A stretch of 64,000 nucleotides of DNA from Dermacentor variabilis (lineage: Eukaryota; Arthropoda; Arachnida; Ixodida; Ixodidae), in assembly GCF_050947875.1 (NCBI RefSeq), contig NW_027460335.1:8013928-8077927 (forward strand). Reading direction: 5' to 3'. The notes beneath the pieces are model-generated. The model did no database searches. It was not told the origin of the DNA and was given only the letters and a program-made list of their open reading frames with translations. Shown piece after piece: positions 42,509-52,668 of this stretch. The stretch's first letter is position 1. Each line of letters begins with the position of its first letter. A program made the translations under genes and the position numbers.

Positions 42509-43939
42509 AATGAAGGCAATTGAAAGAATTAGCGTACTACGATATGAAGAGAAGGCAAGAGAAAGGGATTTAAAAACATTGCTGGAAAAATTTGTGACGC
42601 TCGGCGCCTATCAAGAAGATATGCGTGCTATTAAGAAAAAGCTCGAGGTTTTCGATGAAGAGCGCTATCGAGGCGCGCTCGTGCGCGCGAGAGCAGAAAG
42701 ACTAGCATGCGGGGAAATGCCTTCGAAAAGAGCACTGGGATAACAAAAAAAGCACTCCAGACGCAAACAGATTGAGGCCATCGAATATAACGGGGTGGTA
42801 GTAACTGATATGAAGAATATAGGGCGTGCCTTCTTTGAACATTTCCAAAAGCTTTTCGCATTCAGGCCCGTCAACATGCAAAGTTTCAAGCTCTTGTTTT
42901 TGCAGCGAATGCCACAGCTAAAGAAACGTTGGAAGGACGAATAACTGAACAGGAAGTGATAAAGGCCATCGAAGACCTGAACCCTCGCAAGTCACCAGGT
43001 CCAGACGGTCTTTGTGCCGCTTGGTACAAATCGTTCAAAAGCCACCTAGCTCCTATCTTAACCGCAGTTTTCAATGAATCACACGAAATGAAAATATTTC
43101 CACCATCCTTTGGCGTGTCCCATACAGTACTAATACCTAAAACAGAAGAGACCGAGAAGCTCAGGCAACTTTCCTCCTATAGACCCATAGCGCTTACTAA
43201 CTGCGACTACAAAATGCTGATTAAGGTGCTGGCACGGCGTATGCAGTCAGTCATTAAGGAAGTAGTCGGCCTACACCAGACGTGTGGCATTTGCGGAAGA
43301 ACCATCTTTACTAACATTCATAAGTTGAAGTGTGTGCTGGAGTGTTGTGATGCCATGTGTGATGCAGTTGAGATCCTCCAGCTTGTCTTGGAGAAAGCGT
43401 TTGATTGCGTTTCTCCCGAGATATTGCTCACCATCCTCGAACATGTTAATTTCGGCCACATAATCACTGAGGGGGTGACCATGGCGTACCGGAGTTGCTA
43501 TACGAGACTTACAATTAACCAAACGCTGGGGGCCCCCATTAACGTGAACTGCTCCGTTCGCCAGGGTTGTCCACTCAGCCCACTCCTATTTTGTGTTTAC
43601 ATAGAAACGCTATGTCAGGCCATCATTGAAGGTGAATACATTAAGGGATTTTGCCTCCAAGCAGCAAAGGTTAAGTTGCTGAGCAAAGGTGAAGTTGCAT
43701 ATGCTGACGATGTGGCTGTATCTTGTAAAGATACGCAAAGCGTATTGAACGCTGTGAGTATCGTCAGCCAGTTTGGCAACGCCACTAATAGCTTGGTGAA
43801 CTGGCAGAAATGTTTAGGGTTTTGGCATGGAGGATGGACGTCCACACCAGACCACTTTTCTAACGTAAACTGGGTCACGACGCCAGTTAAGTACCTTGGC
43901 GCACCCATTGAGGCCTACAAGGATAGTAGCGAGTACTAG
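42509..43939 (+). pseudogene. LINE ORF2, reverse transcriptase domain
   Basis: A linker frame (about 42465-42743) leads, after a shift, into the frame 42929-43939. Visible RT blocks are KSPGPDGLCAAWYKSFKSHL, VLIPKTEETEKLRQLSSYRP, LTNCDYKMLIKVLARRMQSV, VRQGCPLSPLLFCVYIETL and the catalytic box AYADD (about 43700-43711). PGPDGLxxxxYK and SYRPIALTNxDYK are characteristic of L1/Tx1-type RTs. In motif A the catalytic Asp is replaced by Val (LVLEKAFD, codon 43385-43387), which should abolish polymerisation. Confidence 0.85.
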
Positions 43940-44907
43940 AAGGAGTGGACTAAAGAAATAAAAGAAAGAGCCGGCCGATGGAGCGCCGGCCAGCTGTCAA
44001 TATTCGCGAGAGCAACAGCGTGCAACATGTTTCTCGTGACAAAGATCTGGTACGTAATGCAAGCCCTACAGTGCTCCCGGATGAAAGTGCAGAAACAGCA
44101 CCGCGTGTTCGCCGTTTTCGTGTGGGCATCGAGCTGTCAGCGATGTAGCCGAGATAATCTCTTCCGGTGCGTGACAGATGGTGGTCTGAGGTTGGCGCAC
44201 CTCTTCTTGCGTCAACTAGTAAATAGGTTCTTCTTTCTTCGAGACACAAATGACCCATTTATACGCACCTTTATGCAAATGAGGCTGTCAAGATCACTTC
44301 CCGAATTCGTTGTAGGCACCGAAATAATGCCAGGACCAGTTCGTGGTTTCCTTATGGAAATAATTCATAGTGTTTCCTTTTTGCGTGTTAGTTTTTCTAG
44401 TGCATATTTGTGGAGTGTAAAACGAAAAAAGTTATATCGTGATTTGTGTGACAGTGCTTTGCTGGTACCTATGTACAGGGCCCCGTACAGTGGAGGCCCA
44501 GGCCTAGATGTATTGAAAAGGGTGAAGAAGATGCCAGTTCAGCCAGCCAATACATCGTTCTTCTTTAAATTGCACACCGGTATTCTACCTGTTAAAATCT
44601 TCCTTGAACAACGTGGGTTCTACATGCCATGGGGAACCCACTGCCTTGTATGTACAAAAAGGAAAGCATAGATCGCGTCTTCATCCACTGTTGGCAAGGG
44701 GTCTTTTTCTGGGAAGTGTTGCAAAGGACTCTAAAGAAGGAACTACCTATAGATCCCCACGGAATCAGGTTTCTGCCAGTATACCACGACGAAGGCTTCC
44801 CGTACGACTTGATCATGCTTACGGACCTCCACTGTTTATGGCGCGCAAGAATGTCGGGTTACCATTGTGACCCGGATGCCCGACCGGCGCCTCTGTACTT
44901 TTGCTAA
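43940..44907 (+). pseudogene. LINE ORF2, C-terminal domain
   Basis: Frames 44027-44671 and 44629-44907 continue ORF2: VMQALQCSRMKVQKQHRVFA, FVWASSCQRCSRDNLFRCV, GGLRLAHLFLRQLVNRFFFL, then a cysteine motif CLVC..K followed in the next frame by RVFIHCW. It ends PDARPAPLYFC with a stop at 44905-44907. The GGL...L block and the terminal C-x2-C...H-C cluster are usual at the end of Tx1/L1-type ORF2 proteins. There is one frameshift at about 44665. Confidence 0.75.
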
Positions 44908-45164
44908 TCCATGCAATGGTATGTGGAAGTGCAGAAGTTGCAACAGCCTGTTCCTGAGTGGCTGTCGAGGGTTGAAACCCTTACAGCACTAAAGGAATTT
45001 TAATCCGACAACGTCGTGCCACAGTAGCGGACGGCAACGAATGTAAATATTTCGGTTCTTTGTTCGGTTTGTGCATTCATTCCTTTTTGCTTCTTTGGTC
45101 TTTGTGTATATCATTTAGGAGAGAGGTCTCCTAAATTTAGGAGGTCTGGCAATAAAGAAAAAAA
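44908..45164 (+). other. LINE 3' untranslated region and tail
   Basis: A GT/T-rich tail with GGAGAGAGGTCTCCTAAATT (a short inverted GGAGGTCT/AGACCTCC-like repeat), ending GGCAATAAAGAAAAAAAA before the target duplication. Confidence 0.7.
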
Positions 45165-45240
45165 AACTCACGGCTGAGTGGTAGCGTCTCCGTCTCACAC
45201 ACCGGGGACCCTGGTTCGATTCCCACCCAGCCCATCTTGC
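45165..45240 (+). repeat. tRNA-like segment (target of the LINE)
   Basis: ACGGCTGAGTGGTAGCG (box A-like) and TGGTTCGATTCCCACC (box B) at tRNA spacing, ending in CCCAGCCCA. The acceptor and anticodon stems do not close cleanly, so this is the head of a SINE-like element and not a functional tRNA. Before the LINE insertion it was continuous with 40290. Confidence 0.6.
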
Positions 45241-45350
45241 AAGTTGTTTTTATTTATGAATTGCCTTCCGGTATTTTTCGCTCATGGCCAACACCGCCGA
45301 CACGGGCTTTTCTGCGACACTAGCTCCTGAACGCTATCGCGTTAAAAAGC

Positions 45351-46557
45351 AAATATTCAACGTGAACAGTTAAGTATACAAACGCACAGTGAATGGTTAA
45401 AGCGCAGCAAGGTAAAAAAATTGTTTCTTCGCGGATTAGAAAGAACGCTTCTTTATTTTTCGTTTTTTTACGCGAAAGCTTCTTGTATAGCATAGTCTCA
45501 AGGCTATATGGAGCTATAAATTGTGCGAGAAGCGTGAAGTGAATAATATGCGAGTAATAACTCGTTTATTGGTATTTGCAGAAGCCACCCAAACAAACTA
45601 TTTACACATCTATAAATATGAATGAATAAATAAACTTCCCATGAAAGAGAAAATACTCCTTACTTTTCCACGTGTCCGCTTGCGGCACGTTTTCTTATTC
45701 ATTTATTTTTACATATTTTGATGTAGGAAGACCTTGAATGGAATCTAAGAAAGCTTTAACTTAGATGGAAACTTAGGTTACATTATAGGAAAGTAAGATG
45801 ATTTCGGCTAGGGAAAAATAATCTAGTTACAAAAGCATCATTCCCACAATGCAATAGCAAGGAACATCATTACATTCAATACAAAAAAGTAATATTGAAA
45901 TGACAGCACACAGAGAAATTAAGCTCCCAAAGATAATAGTGCTTTTGTATACGAATATCAGTTCACGAGAATGTTAGTGCACAAACGAGAAAACAGACAT
46001 TTCAGTGGTTCAGTCACTTCAACTCAAACGTCAAAAAAGAAAAGAGTCAAGAAACCCGATGTTTACCCGAATGGTGAAGCATTGTGTATCATCTTCTGGC
46101 GTTATACAGGCCAGAACCCTGATAAGATGATTCGTGCCATGGAGAAGGACTCCGGATTAACTTCCGGAATATTTAGACGTCACTATTTTCATGGACCAAA
46201 TGGTCCCACTTACCGCCACTAGCGTTCCCTGTGGTCGCAACGTTGACCATCTGCGCAACTCTCCTGGGGACGGGACACCATCTGCTGTTGCGCATGCGAC
46301 CTCTGTCCCGATTTCACATTTCTATGTCATCCTGCAACTGCTTGCAGAAAATGGGATTCATCACTCCTGCTATTAATCGTGGTTTTCAACATCGGCTGCA
46401 CTACAGGGATGCGGCAACAAGCCTATAAATGTATAAAATGTCGCATATACTTTTCGGTAAACAAGATCAGTAAGCTTTTCCACGATCCCTAGCCTCGCTC
46501 AAGAACAGGCCTTGGCGACATCGACCAAAGTTTTTGTCTTGCTTGCTTAGCGTAATA
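45351..46557 (+). repeat. R repeat copy 2, middle part
   Basis: Collinear with 27345-28520 and 60290-61545 (ATATTCAACGTGAACAGTTA, CTTCCGGAATATTTAGACGT, GGTTTTCAACATCGGCTGC). It ends at the RTE target TGCTTAGCGTAATA (46544-46557). Confidence 0.85.
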
Positions 46558-48130
46558 CAGTACCAGTGGCACCCTCGACGATAATGGAAGAGAAATTAGT
46601 CCAGAGGAATTCGAAACCCCAAAGGTAACGCCGGAAGAAGTAAAGAAAGCCTTGGGAGATATGCAAAGGGCGAAGGCAGCTGGGGAGGATCAGGTAACAA
46701 CAGATTTGTTGAAGGATGGTGGACAGATTGTTCTAGAGAAACTGGCCACCCTGTATACGCAATGCCTCATGACCTCGAGCGTACCGGAATCTTGGAAGAT
46801 TGCTAACATAATCCTAATCCATAAGAAAGGGGACGCCAAAGACTTGAAAAATTATAGACCGATCAGCTTACTCTCCGTTGCCTACAAACTATTTACTAAG
46901 GTAATCGCAAATAGAATCAGGAACACCTTAGACTTCTGTCAAGCAAAGGACCAAGCAGGATTCCATAAAGGCTACTCAACAGCAGATCATATTCACACTA
47001 TCAATCAGGTGATAGAGAAATGTGCGGATTATAACCAACCCTTATATATAGCTTTCATTGATTACGAGAAAGCGTTTGATTCTGTCGAAACCTCAGGAGT
47101 CATAGAGGCATTACGGAATCAGGGTGTAGACGAGCCGTATGTAAAAATACTGAAAGATATCTATAGCGGCTCCACAGCCACCGTAGTCCTCCATAAAGCC
47201 AGCAACAAAATCCCAATAAAGAATGGCGTCAGGCAGGGAGATACGATATCTCCAATGCTATTCACAGCGTGTTTACAGGAGGTATTCAGAGACCTGGATT
47301 GGGAAGAATTGGGGATAAAAGTTAATGGAGAATACATTAGTAACTTGCGATTCGCTGATGATATTGCCTTGCTTAGTAACTCAGGGGACCAATTGCAATG
47401 CATGCTCACTGACCTGGAGAGGCAAAGCAGAAGAGTGGGTCTAAATATTAATCTGCAGAAAACTAAAGTAATGCTTAACAGTCTCGGAAGAGAACAGCAA
47501 TTTACAATAGGCAGCGAGGCACTGGAAGTCGTAAGGAAATACATCTACTTAGGGCAGGCAGTGACGGCGGATCCGGATCATGAGACGGAAATAATCAGAA
47601 GAATAAGAATGGGCTGGGGTGTGTTTGGCAGGCATTCTCAGATCATGAACAGCAGGTTGCCATTATCCCTCAAGAGAAAAGTATATAATACCTGTGTCTT
47701 ACCAGTTCTCACCTACGGGGCAGAAACCTGGAGGCGTACGAAAAGGGTTCTACTCAAATTGAGGACGACGCAACGAGCTATGGAAAGAAGAATGATAGGT
47801 GTAACGTTAAGGGATAAGAAAAGAGCAGATTGGGTGAGGGAACAAACGCGAGTTAGTGACATCTTAGTTGAAATCAAGAAAAAGAAATGGGCATGGGCAG
47901 GACATGTAATGAGGAGGGAAGATAACCGATAGTCAATAAGGGTTGCGGACTGGATCCCAAGGGAAGGGAAGCGTAGCGGGGGGTGGGAGAAAGTTAGGTG
48001 GGCGGATGAGATTAAGAAGTTTTCAGGCATGACATGGCCACAATTAGTACATGGCCGGGGTTGTTGGAGAAGTATGGGAGAGGCCTTTGCCCTGCAGTGG
48101 GCGTAACCAGGCTGATGATGCTGATGATGA
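46558..48130 (+). mobile_element. RTE-type non-LTR retrotransposon, 5'-truncated
   Basis: It is flanked by the exact 14 bp duplication TGCTTAGCGTAATA (46544-46557 and 48131-48144). The related R copies at about 28507 and 61540 have no insert, giving a natural empty site. It ends in a GATGATGCTGATGATGATG tail, typical of RTE elements. The 5' end including the endonuclease is missing. It carries a nearly intact RT and looks like one of the youngest insertions in the window. Confidence 0.92.
46565..48106 (+). pseudogene. RTE reverse transcriptase (one nonsense codon)
   Basis: The frame is open from the truncation point to 47932; the first ATG is at 46652, but the coding frame starts upstream. 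Visible blocks: AKAAGEDQVTTDLLKDGG, KDLKNYRPISLLSVAYKLFT, QAGFHKGYSTADHI, motif A FIDYEKAFDSV with its Asp, VRQGDTISPMLFTACLQEVF and the catalytic RFADDIALL (47350-47373). The C-terminal domain RADWVREQTRVSDILVE follows, with a WAGHVMRRED motif. A TAG at 47930-47932 stands where a Trp codon is likely, and the frame then continues (IRVADWIPREGKRSGG) to a stop near 48106. Catalytic residues are intact. Confidence 0.92.
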
Positions 48131-48144
48131 TGCTTAGCGTAATA

Positions 48145-48861
48145 GCTTTTCCCGTGAAGCTGACAAACAAGTTGCCCGGATATATAATGAAACAGCCTCA
48201 GATGAAAATTGCTAACGGTGCTGCTTGTTTAGTCGTATTGCACCACATTGGTAGCTGTGATGCAATCTGCAGTTAATAGTGCGCTCTGTGGTGAGCGAGA
48301 GCTAGCAGCTTCATCTGTAGAGCTGTCCACAAAATTTCCACGTAAGACTTTGACGTCGTCCTGTGATGTGTTTCCTCAACGGTTTTCTCAGTGCAACAAC
48401 CTAACCAACATCATTTGTGATGGTTTCGAAACCGTATACCTGGAGTCCACTGCCTCGCGTTGGTCTAACTTGTGAGATTGGTCCAACTAGTGTAACAATG
48501 GACCAACGTTGACATTTGGAAATATATTTCTGCCGTGCATTGAATACACTACGTAGGCCAGATATCGCCACCCGACGTTATTCAGCCTACACATTGTAGA
48601 CGGCAAGAAAAAGTTTAATGGAAAGGACGTACTGAGGTTTCTTGACACAGGTCCCTGATCTTTTGTGCATTAATGCAATGGGTGAGAAATTGTTGCTCAC
48701 AGACTAGAGACATTTGGCCGCGCTATACAATGGGGAGCAAACTGTTTCTCAACGTTTTCCCACACCGTGTACCCGTAGAGCTAAAACGCTGCCAGCAAAA
48801 ACACCGTTTTATTTTGCTTTACGAAAAAGTTAGGGCTTAGAGGACCACTCAAAATTTATAT
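48145..48861 (+). repeat. R repeat copy 2, last part
   Basis: It matches 28522-29204 (CGTTGGTCTAACTTGTGAGA, GGTCCAACTAGTGTAACAAT, TTTTATTTTGCTTTACGAAA). It includes a short inverted GTTGGACC/GGTCCAAC cluster. As in copy 1 it joins the Gypsy-B LTR directly. Confidence 0.85.
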
Positions 48862-49023
48862 TGTTACGGTGCATTCGGACAGGACTCTGCGCGTAAGAGA
48901 GAGACGAAGTGGTAGACTGTCTACTGGAGCTGTAGCCTTTGTACAAGGCTGTGAGTTTACCACCATCTTTTTCCTGTGTAAATAGTTATACATACGTTTG
49001 TGCGTCGGGCTTCCTCTTCGTAC
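48862..49023 (+). repeat. Gypsy-B short LTR, copy 2
   Basis: It starts TGTTACGGTGCATTCGGACA, matches 29205-29328 with extra sequence in the middle, and is followed by TTTGGTGGTGTTGCGGGGTA and a leader collinear with copy 1 (AACGACTCAGAACGGAGC). It does not visibly match the LTR at 52037-52668 beyond its first bases. Confidence 0.5.
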
Positions 49024-49339
49024 TATTTGGTGGTGTTGCGGGGTAACGACTCAGAACGGAGCTTCTCAGTGGCCGTGCCTCGGTTCTTCACCGAAGTCAT
49101 TGAACACGGTGCCTGGGTCGGCAACGCCCGTTTGGATTTGGTCGACTCCTGCGCTTACGCTTCCACGTGGTCTCCCGGGAGTCTTCTGTGGCACAGATGG
49201 TGCCGACATCGATGACAGGCTGGAGATGTGTGACCGGGTGAGCAGTAACAACAAATGGGATCCCGCAGTGATGCTGGTGAACATAATTTTTACTTGACGA
49301 GAACGGAGTGATTGTGGTATCAAAATCATAAGACTGAAC

Positions 49340-50400
49340 TGCGTGACTGGGATACCTGTGAGCAGAAGTTGCGAGATCTCTCCTGAAAACCACTGGGTCT
49401 CAAGTTCATCGCTAAGAAAGAGTTGGCATCACGAGTTCAAACGTCCACCGATGGTTACATCACCTATATAACGCGTACTTGCACTCTGCCGCGAGGCTGA
49501 CGTTGAAATGCCCTAGTCTGAAAAAGTTGGGGATGTCTTAAAGGCTTCGCTGATCACGCTTTCAGTCTTGTGATTTGTATGAACTGTACTTTAATGAATG
49601 ACGTTATCACGGTGTGCAAACATTTCGAGCTGGTTAAATGCCGTCCCATCTACCAGTCTTTTGCACGGCTTCCCAATACGGCTATAACATCGTCTTGTGA
49701 AAACCGAGAGGACTCTCCTGCGCAGCAGCTTCAGCAGCCTACACTGCAGCTGCGAAGATTAGGCGCCGTTAGCTGGAAGCCATTTGTTTTAGGCTCTGTA
49801 CCGACCTGTCATCGATACATGCGCTCCTATGGTCCCCATAGTTCAGGTTATTGTGTACCAACAACTCGCCAATGTCTGCTTGCAATCAGCACCATGGCCA
49901 GTTCCTGGCCGGCAGAACGTCCTTCGCTCGTGCATAACCTAAATCAATGGGTCCTTCAAGGTTCTAGCAATAGGGAAGTATGCGACCACCGGATGACCGA
50001 CCTGTTTGCTTCAGTTGTCGCCGCGTTGCCCATGTCGCTCGATACTGTCTCAACCGTGGATCCTCGATGCTGTTCCCGAACACACCTCGTTCAGACGGCA
50101 GTTTTCTCCATTTGCAGCCGCAAGCCGAGCCGAACCTACACGCCACGGACGGTCCGACCACATGACGCCGTCATTCAACGTCGCCGAGTAGTCGCCAGGG
50201 CCGTTCGCCGCAAAGTGTTAGCTCTCATCCAGGTCACTCCAGTCCCGTCGCCTGTCGCTATCTTCCAGACGTGGGCGCGAGCCTCCACAAAACTAAACGA
50301 TGCAACTCACGGAGGTGACGCTTCATGGTCGACGTCTCCACCCAAGCTACTCACCCTGCCGACCAGACGCAATATAGTCGATGTGGCAGTCGACGGTGCA
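49340..50400 (+). pseudogene. Gypsy-B gag with zinc knuckle
   Basis: Frames in order: an N-terminal block near 49400, AFSLVICMNCTLMNDVITVC and KHFELVKCR (about 49555-49650), SSCENREDSPAQQLQQP, a long linker, then RPVCFSCRRVAHVARYC at about 49998-50050. That last motif is a CCHC knuckle (C-x2-C-x4-H-x4-C) that binds element RNA. The blocks lie in at least two frames. The same gag N-terminal part occurs at 29590-30171. Confidence 0.7.
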
Positions 50401-50427
50401 CATGTTCCAGCGCCTGTTGATACTGGA
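50380..50427 (+). pseudogene. Gypsy-B protease start, truncated at the active site
   Basis: The frame reads VAVDGAHVPAPVDTG, with the catalytic DTG at 50419-50427. Immediately after the Gly codon the sequence turns into an AT-rich palindromic stretch. The remainder of the protease and the entire RT are absent. Confidence 0.7.
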
Positions 50428-50497
50428 CCCTATATCTAGATATCTGGATATAGGGTCCATATAGGTATAGGGTATCTAGATATCTAGGTATATCTAG
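50425..50497. repeat. Palindromic AT-rich filler replacing the RT
   Basis: A 34 bp near-perfect palindrome (50425-50458, GGACCCTATATCTAGATATC and onward) is followed by further TATCTAGATATCTAGG-like repeats. It joins the protease DTG codon to the RNase H block at 50501. Confidence 0.9.
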
Positions 50498-50500
50498 ACC

Positions 50501-50830
50501 TTGTTTGACCGGCCATTTTCTGTCATCATAGGACACCATTCCTTGTGCTGGCTATCGTCACTGAAAGACCAGACAGGCTGCCTTGGTCGCTGGACACTCA
50601 GGCTTCAGGACTATTCTTTCGCTGTGATGTAGAAGTCCGACCGCTTACATCTGGCCACTGACTGCTCGTCTCGTCATCCCGTCGATCCTTCATACCACCA
50701 CGAGCAGGATGCCGACACTTGCCTTCTGGAATTTTCTGACTTTCGCAACATTGTTACCAAGCAGTGAACGGACAACTCTCTCCGGTCGATCATTGAGCGC
50801 TTAGCTTGCGGACAATCAGATCGCCCAACC
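50501..50830 (+). pseudogene. Gypsy-B RNase H C-terminal part and linker
   Basis: The plus frame reads [40 protein letters not shown]. After a stop come SDRLHLATDCSSRHPVDPS and LRSIIERLACGQSDRPTR. This is the RNase H end (TDHxxLxWL-type block; the usual Asp is Gly here) and the linker before integrase. RNase H would degrade template RNA. Confidence 0.75.
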
Positions 50831-50833
50831 AGA

Positions 50834-52003
50834 ATGCTAGTGCTCCATGACGACATTCTTTATCGAGGCAACATCAGCTCTGATGGACCAGATTTACTGC
50901 TAGTTGTCCCTCGTGATCGCCGTTCTACTGTTCTTGCTGAGCTCCACCACGCACCCACTGCCGGAAACCTTGGCACCACCTGCACTTACGACAGCGTCCG
51001 ACGTCGCTTCTTCTGGCCAGGCCTCTACCGCTTGATGCGAGGTTACCTTGCGGTTTGCAACCCCTGCCAGCGTCGAAAGAGGCCATGTAAGCAACCTGCT
51101 GGCCACCTTCGTCCAATCGACGTTCCCATGGAGCCTTTTTTCCGTGTAGGCATGGACCTTCTTGGCCCCTTCCCCAGATAAAAGAGAACAAACCAATAGC
51201 CATTGCAACAGACTCTGTGACCCGCTATGCTAGTACACGCGCCCTTCCCTCCAGCTGTGCTCCATACGTAGCAGACCTTTTACTTCTGGACACCATTCTT
51301 TCCCATGGCGTGCCAAGGCAGCTGCTGACAGATCGTGGCCGCTACTTCCTCTCCCAAGTTGTCGAAGACATACCGTGTTCCTGCTCCACCGAACACAAGC
51401 TCGCAACCGCATATGACCCACAAACGAACTGACTGGCTGAACGACTAAATTGCACCCTTACCGAGATGTTGTCTCTGTAGGTTTCAGAAGACCATCGTGA
51501 TTGAGACAGGACATTGCCTTACGTAACATTTGCATAGAATTCTAAACGTCAGGATACCACCTCTTTCTCGCCTTTGTACCTCTAGTTTGGTCGCCATCCC
51601 ACTCTGCCTTTTGACACCCTGCTACCTTCGGTGTTATGACGAACCATAGAATACGCTCATGACGCCGTTGGTCGGGCTAGTATGAGTCGCCAGATTGCTT
51701 ATGTTCGACTTACAGTGGCTCAGGCGTCACAAAAATGGCTCGCTACGACAGTCGCCAGAGGAAACATGACTTCTTTCCCGGAAATCTCGTTCTTCTGTGG
51801 ACTCCAATTCGCCACGTCGGCATGTCCGAAAAATTGCTGGCCCGCAATACCGGATCGTACGGGTATTACGACAATTGAGTGGCATAAACTACACTATCAC
51901 CCTTGTTGAAGACACGCCATCGTTATCCCAGCTACATACTGACGTCGTCCCTGTGTCCCGCTTAAAGCCATACTGTTCATCTAGTTCAATGTCATACTAA
52001 CAG
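50834..52003 (+). pseudogene. Gypsy-B integrase
   Basis: The frame 50834-51181 is well kept: DDILYRGNISSDGPDLLLVV, ELHHAPTAGNLGTTCTYD, FFWPGLYRLMRGYLAVCNPC, then PMEPFFRVGMDLLGPFPR with the first catalytic Asp (VGMD). In the zinc-binding region HH..CC the second His is Asn (AGNLG). Further frames give HGVPRQLLTDRGRYFLSQVV (second Asp), AYDPQTN.LAERLN (Glu), FGRHPTLPFDTLL and a tail DVVPVSRLKPY ending near 52000. Several stops and shifts; inactive. The LTR begins 37 bp downstream. Confidence 0.85.
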
Positions 52004-52036
52004 GCGCCGGGACCGCGCTCCAGACCCCGAGGGTTT

Positions 52037-52668
52037 TGTTACGGTACAGGCGCAGACTAGGGAGGGGATCCGGGGCCCTTACGTTTCGCCTCCGACGTGC
52101 GGTATAGCCGGCGCGGATGCAACGGACGCCGGTGCTTCGTTCGCAGCGGCGGACATTTTGGCCAGTTCAGCGCTGTCCCAACGGCTCCTCCAAGCGCGTC
52201 CAGGCATGTTTCAATGCCACGTGTCTTCATGTGCGTGCGTGTGTGTGCATGTTGGTGCGCACGCTTGTCAAAGCGCGGCAGCCGCGGAGAGGAGCTCGCC
52301 AACTGTGAAGCGAGGAGGTCTGACCGGCGCCTGCCCGGCGGATACGTCACTCCTTGTCACAACGTGTCCGTGCGCCGCCGTCACGTGCGTCTCTATCGAG
52401 GCGTTCCTTCTTGTCCTCGACTGCGAGAGTATAAAAGCAGCTGCCCCCGGACGCCAAGAGAGAGGCTTCGAATTCTTCCGTCGAGTAACGTGCTCTCCCG
52501 TCTCTCCACATCGGTCGACCTGACCGGCCGCTCTTGTGCGATGCTATAATAAACAAGTTGTTCTATTAGCAATCGACTCATCCTTTGCCAAGACCTTCGG
52601 ATGCTTCCAGCTGTGCCCCAGGCCGCCAGGCCAACGCTACCCTTGGGGCTTGCGACCAATTTGCAACA
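52037..52668 (+). repeat. LTR following the Gypsy-B integrase (632 bp)
   Basis: It starts TGTTACGGTACAGGCGCAGA right after the pol stop and ends GCAACA at 52668. A TATA box TATAAAAG lies at 52430-52437 and a polyadenylation signal AATAAA at 52548-52553, in the order expected for an LTR promoter and RNA end. No matching 632 bp LTR is seen upstream of gag. Confidence 0.65.

Larger units (their letters stand above)
40305..45164 (+). mobile_element. Tx1/L1-type non-LTR retrotransposon, near full length (4860 bp)
   Basis: It is bounded by the exact 15 bp duplication AACTCACGGCTGAGT (40290-40304 and 45165-45179). It ends in AATAAAG and an A tract just before the 3' copy. It has the two-ORF layout of this clade: a CCHC ORF1 and an overlapping ORF2 with endonuclease and RT. 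The target lies at the box A-like part of a tRNA-like sequence. Several frameshifts and a changed RT catalytic residue show that this copy is dead. Confidence 0.85.
39936..45350. mobile_element. Small tRNA-like non-autonomous element (about 540 bp) carrying a LINE
   Basis: The R repeat is broken between two copies of AAATATT. The inserted DNA begins GGAGGACGCTTATGC and ends CTATCGCGTTAAAAAGC. CGATAGCGTT near the left end and AACGCTATCG near the right end form a short inverted pair. After removing the LINE at 40305-45164 and one target copy, about 540 bp remain, containing a tRNA-like box A/box B pair. Its class (SINE or MITE-like) is not settled. Confidence 0.55.

Noticed and set aside
45165..45240. 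A functional tRNA gene
   Set aside because: Internal promoter boxes are present, but stems do not pair consistently and the sequence is embedded in a non-autonomous element.
49000..49393. Overlapping frames on both strands near the Gypsy-B leader
   Set aside because: This region is the retroelement leader shared with 29330-29590. The frames are not conserved between the two copies.
50425..50497. A transcription terminator hairpin
   Set aside because: The palindrome sits at an internal deletion joint of a retroelement, has no T run and is in a eukaryotic context.
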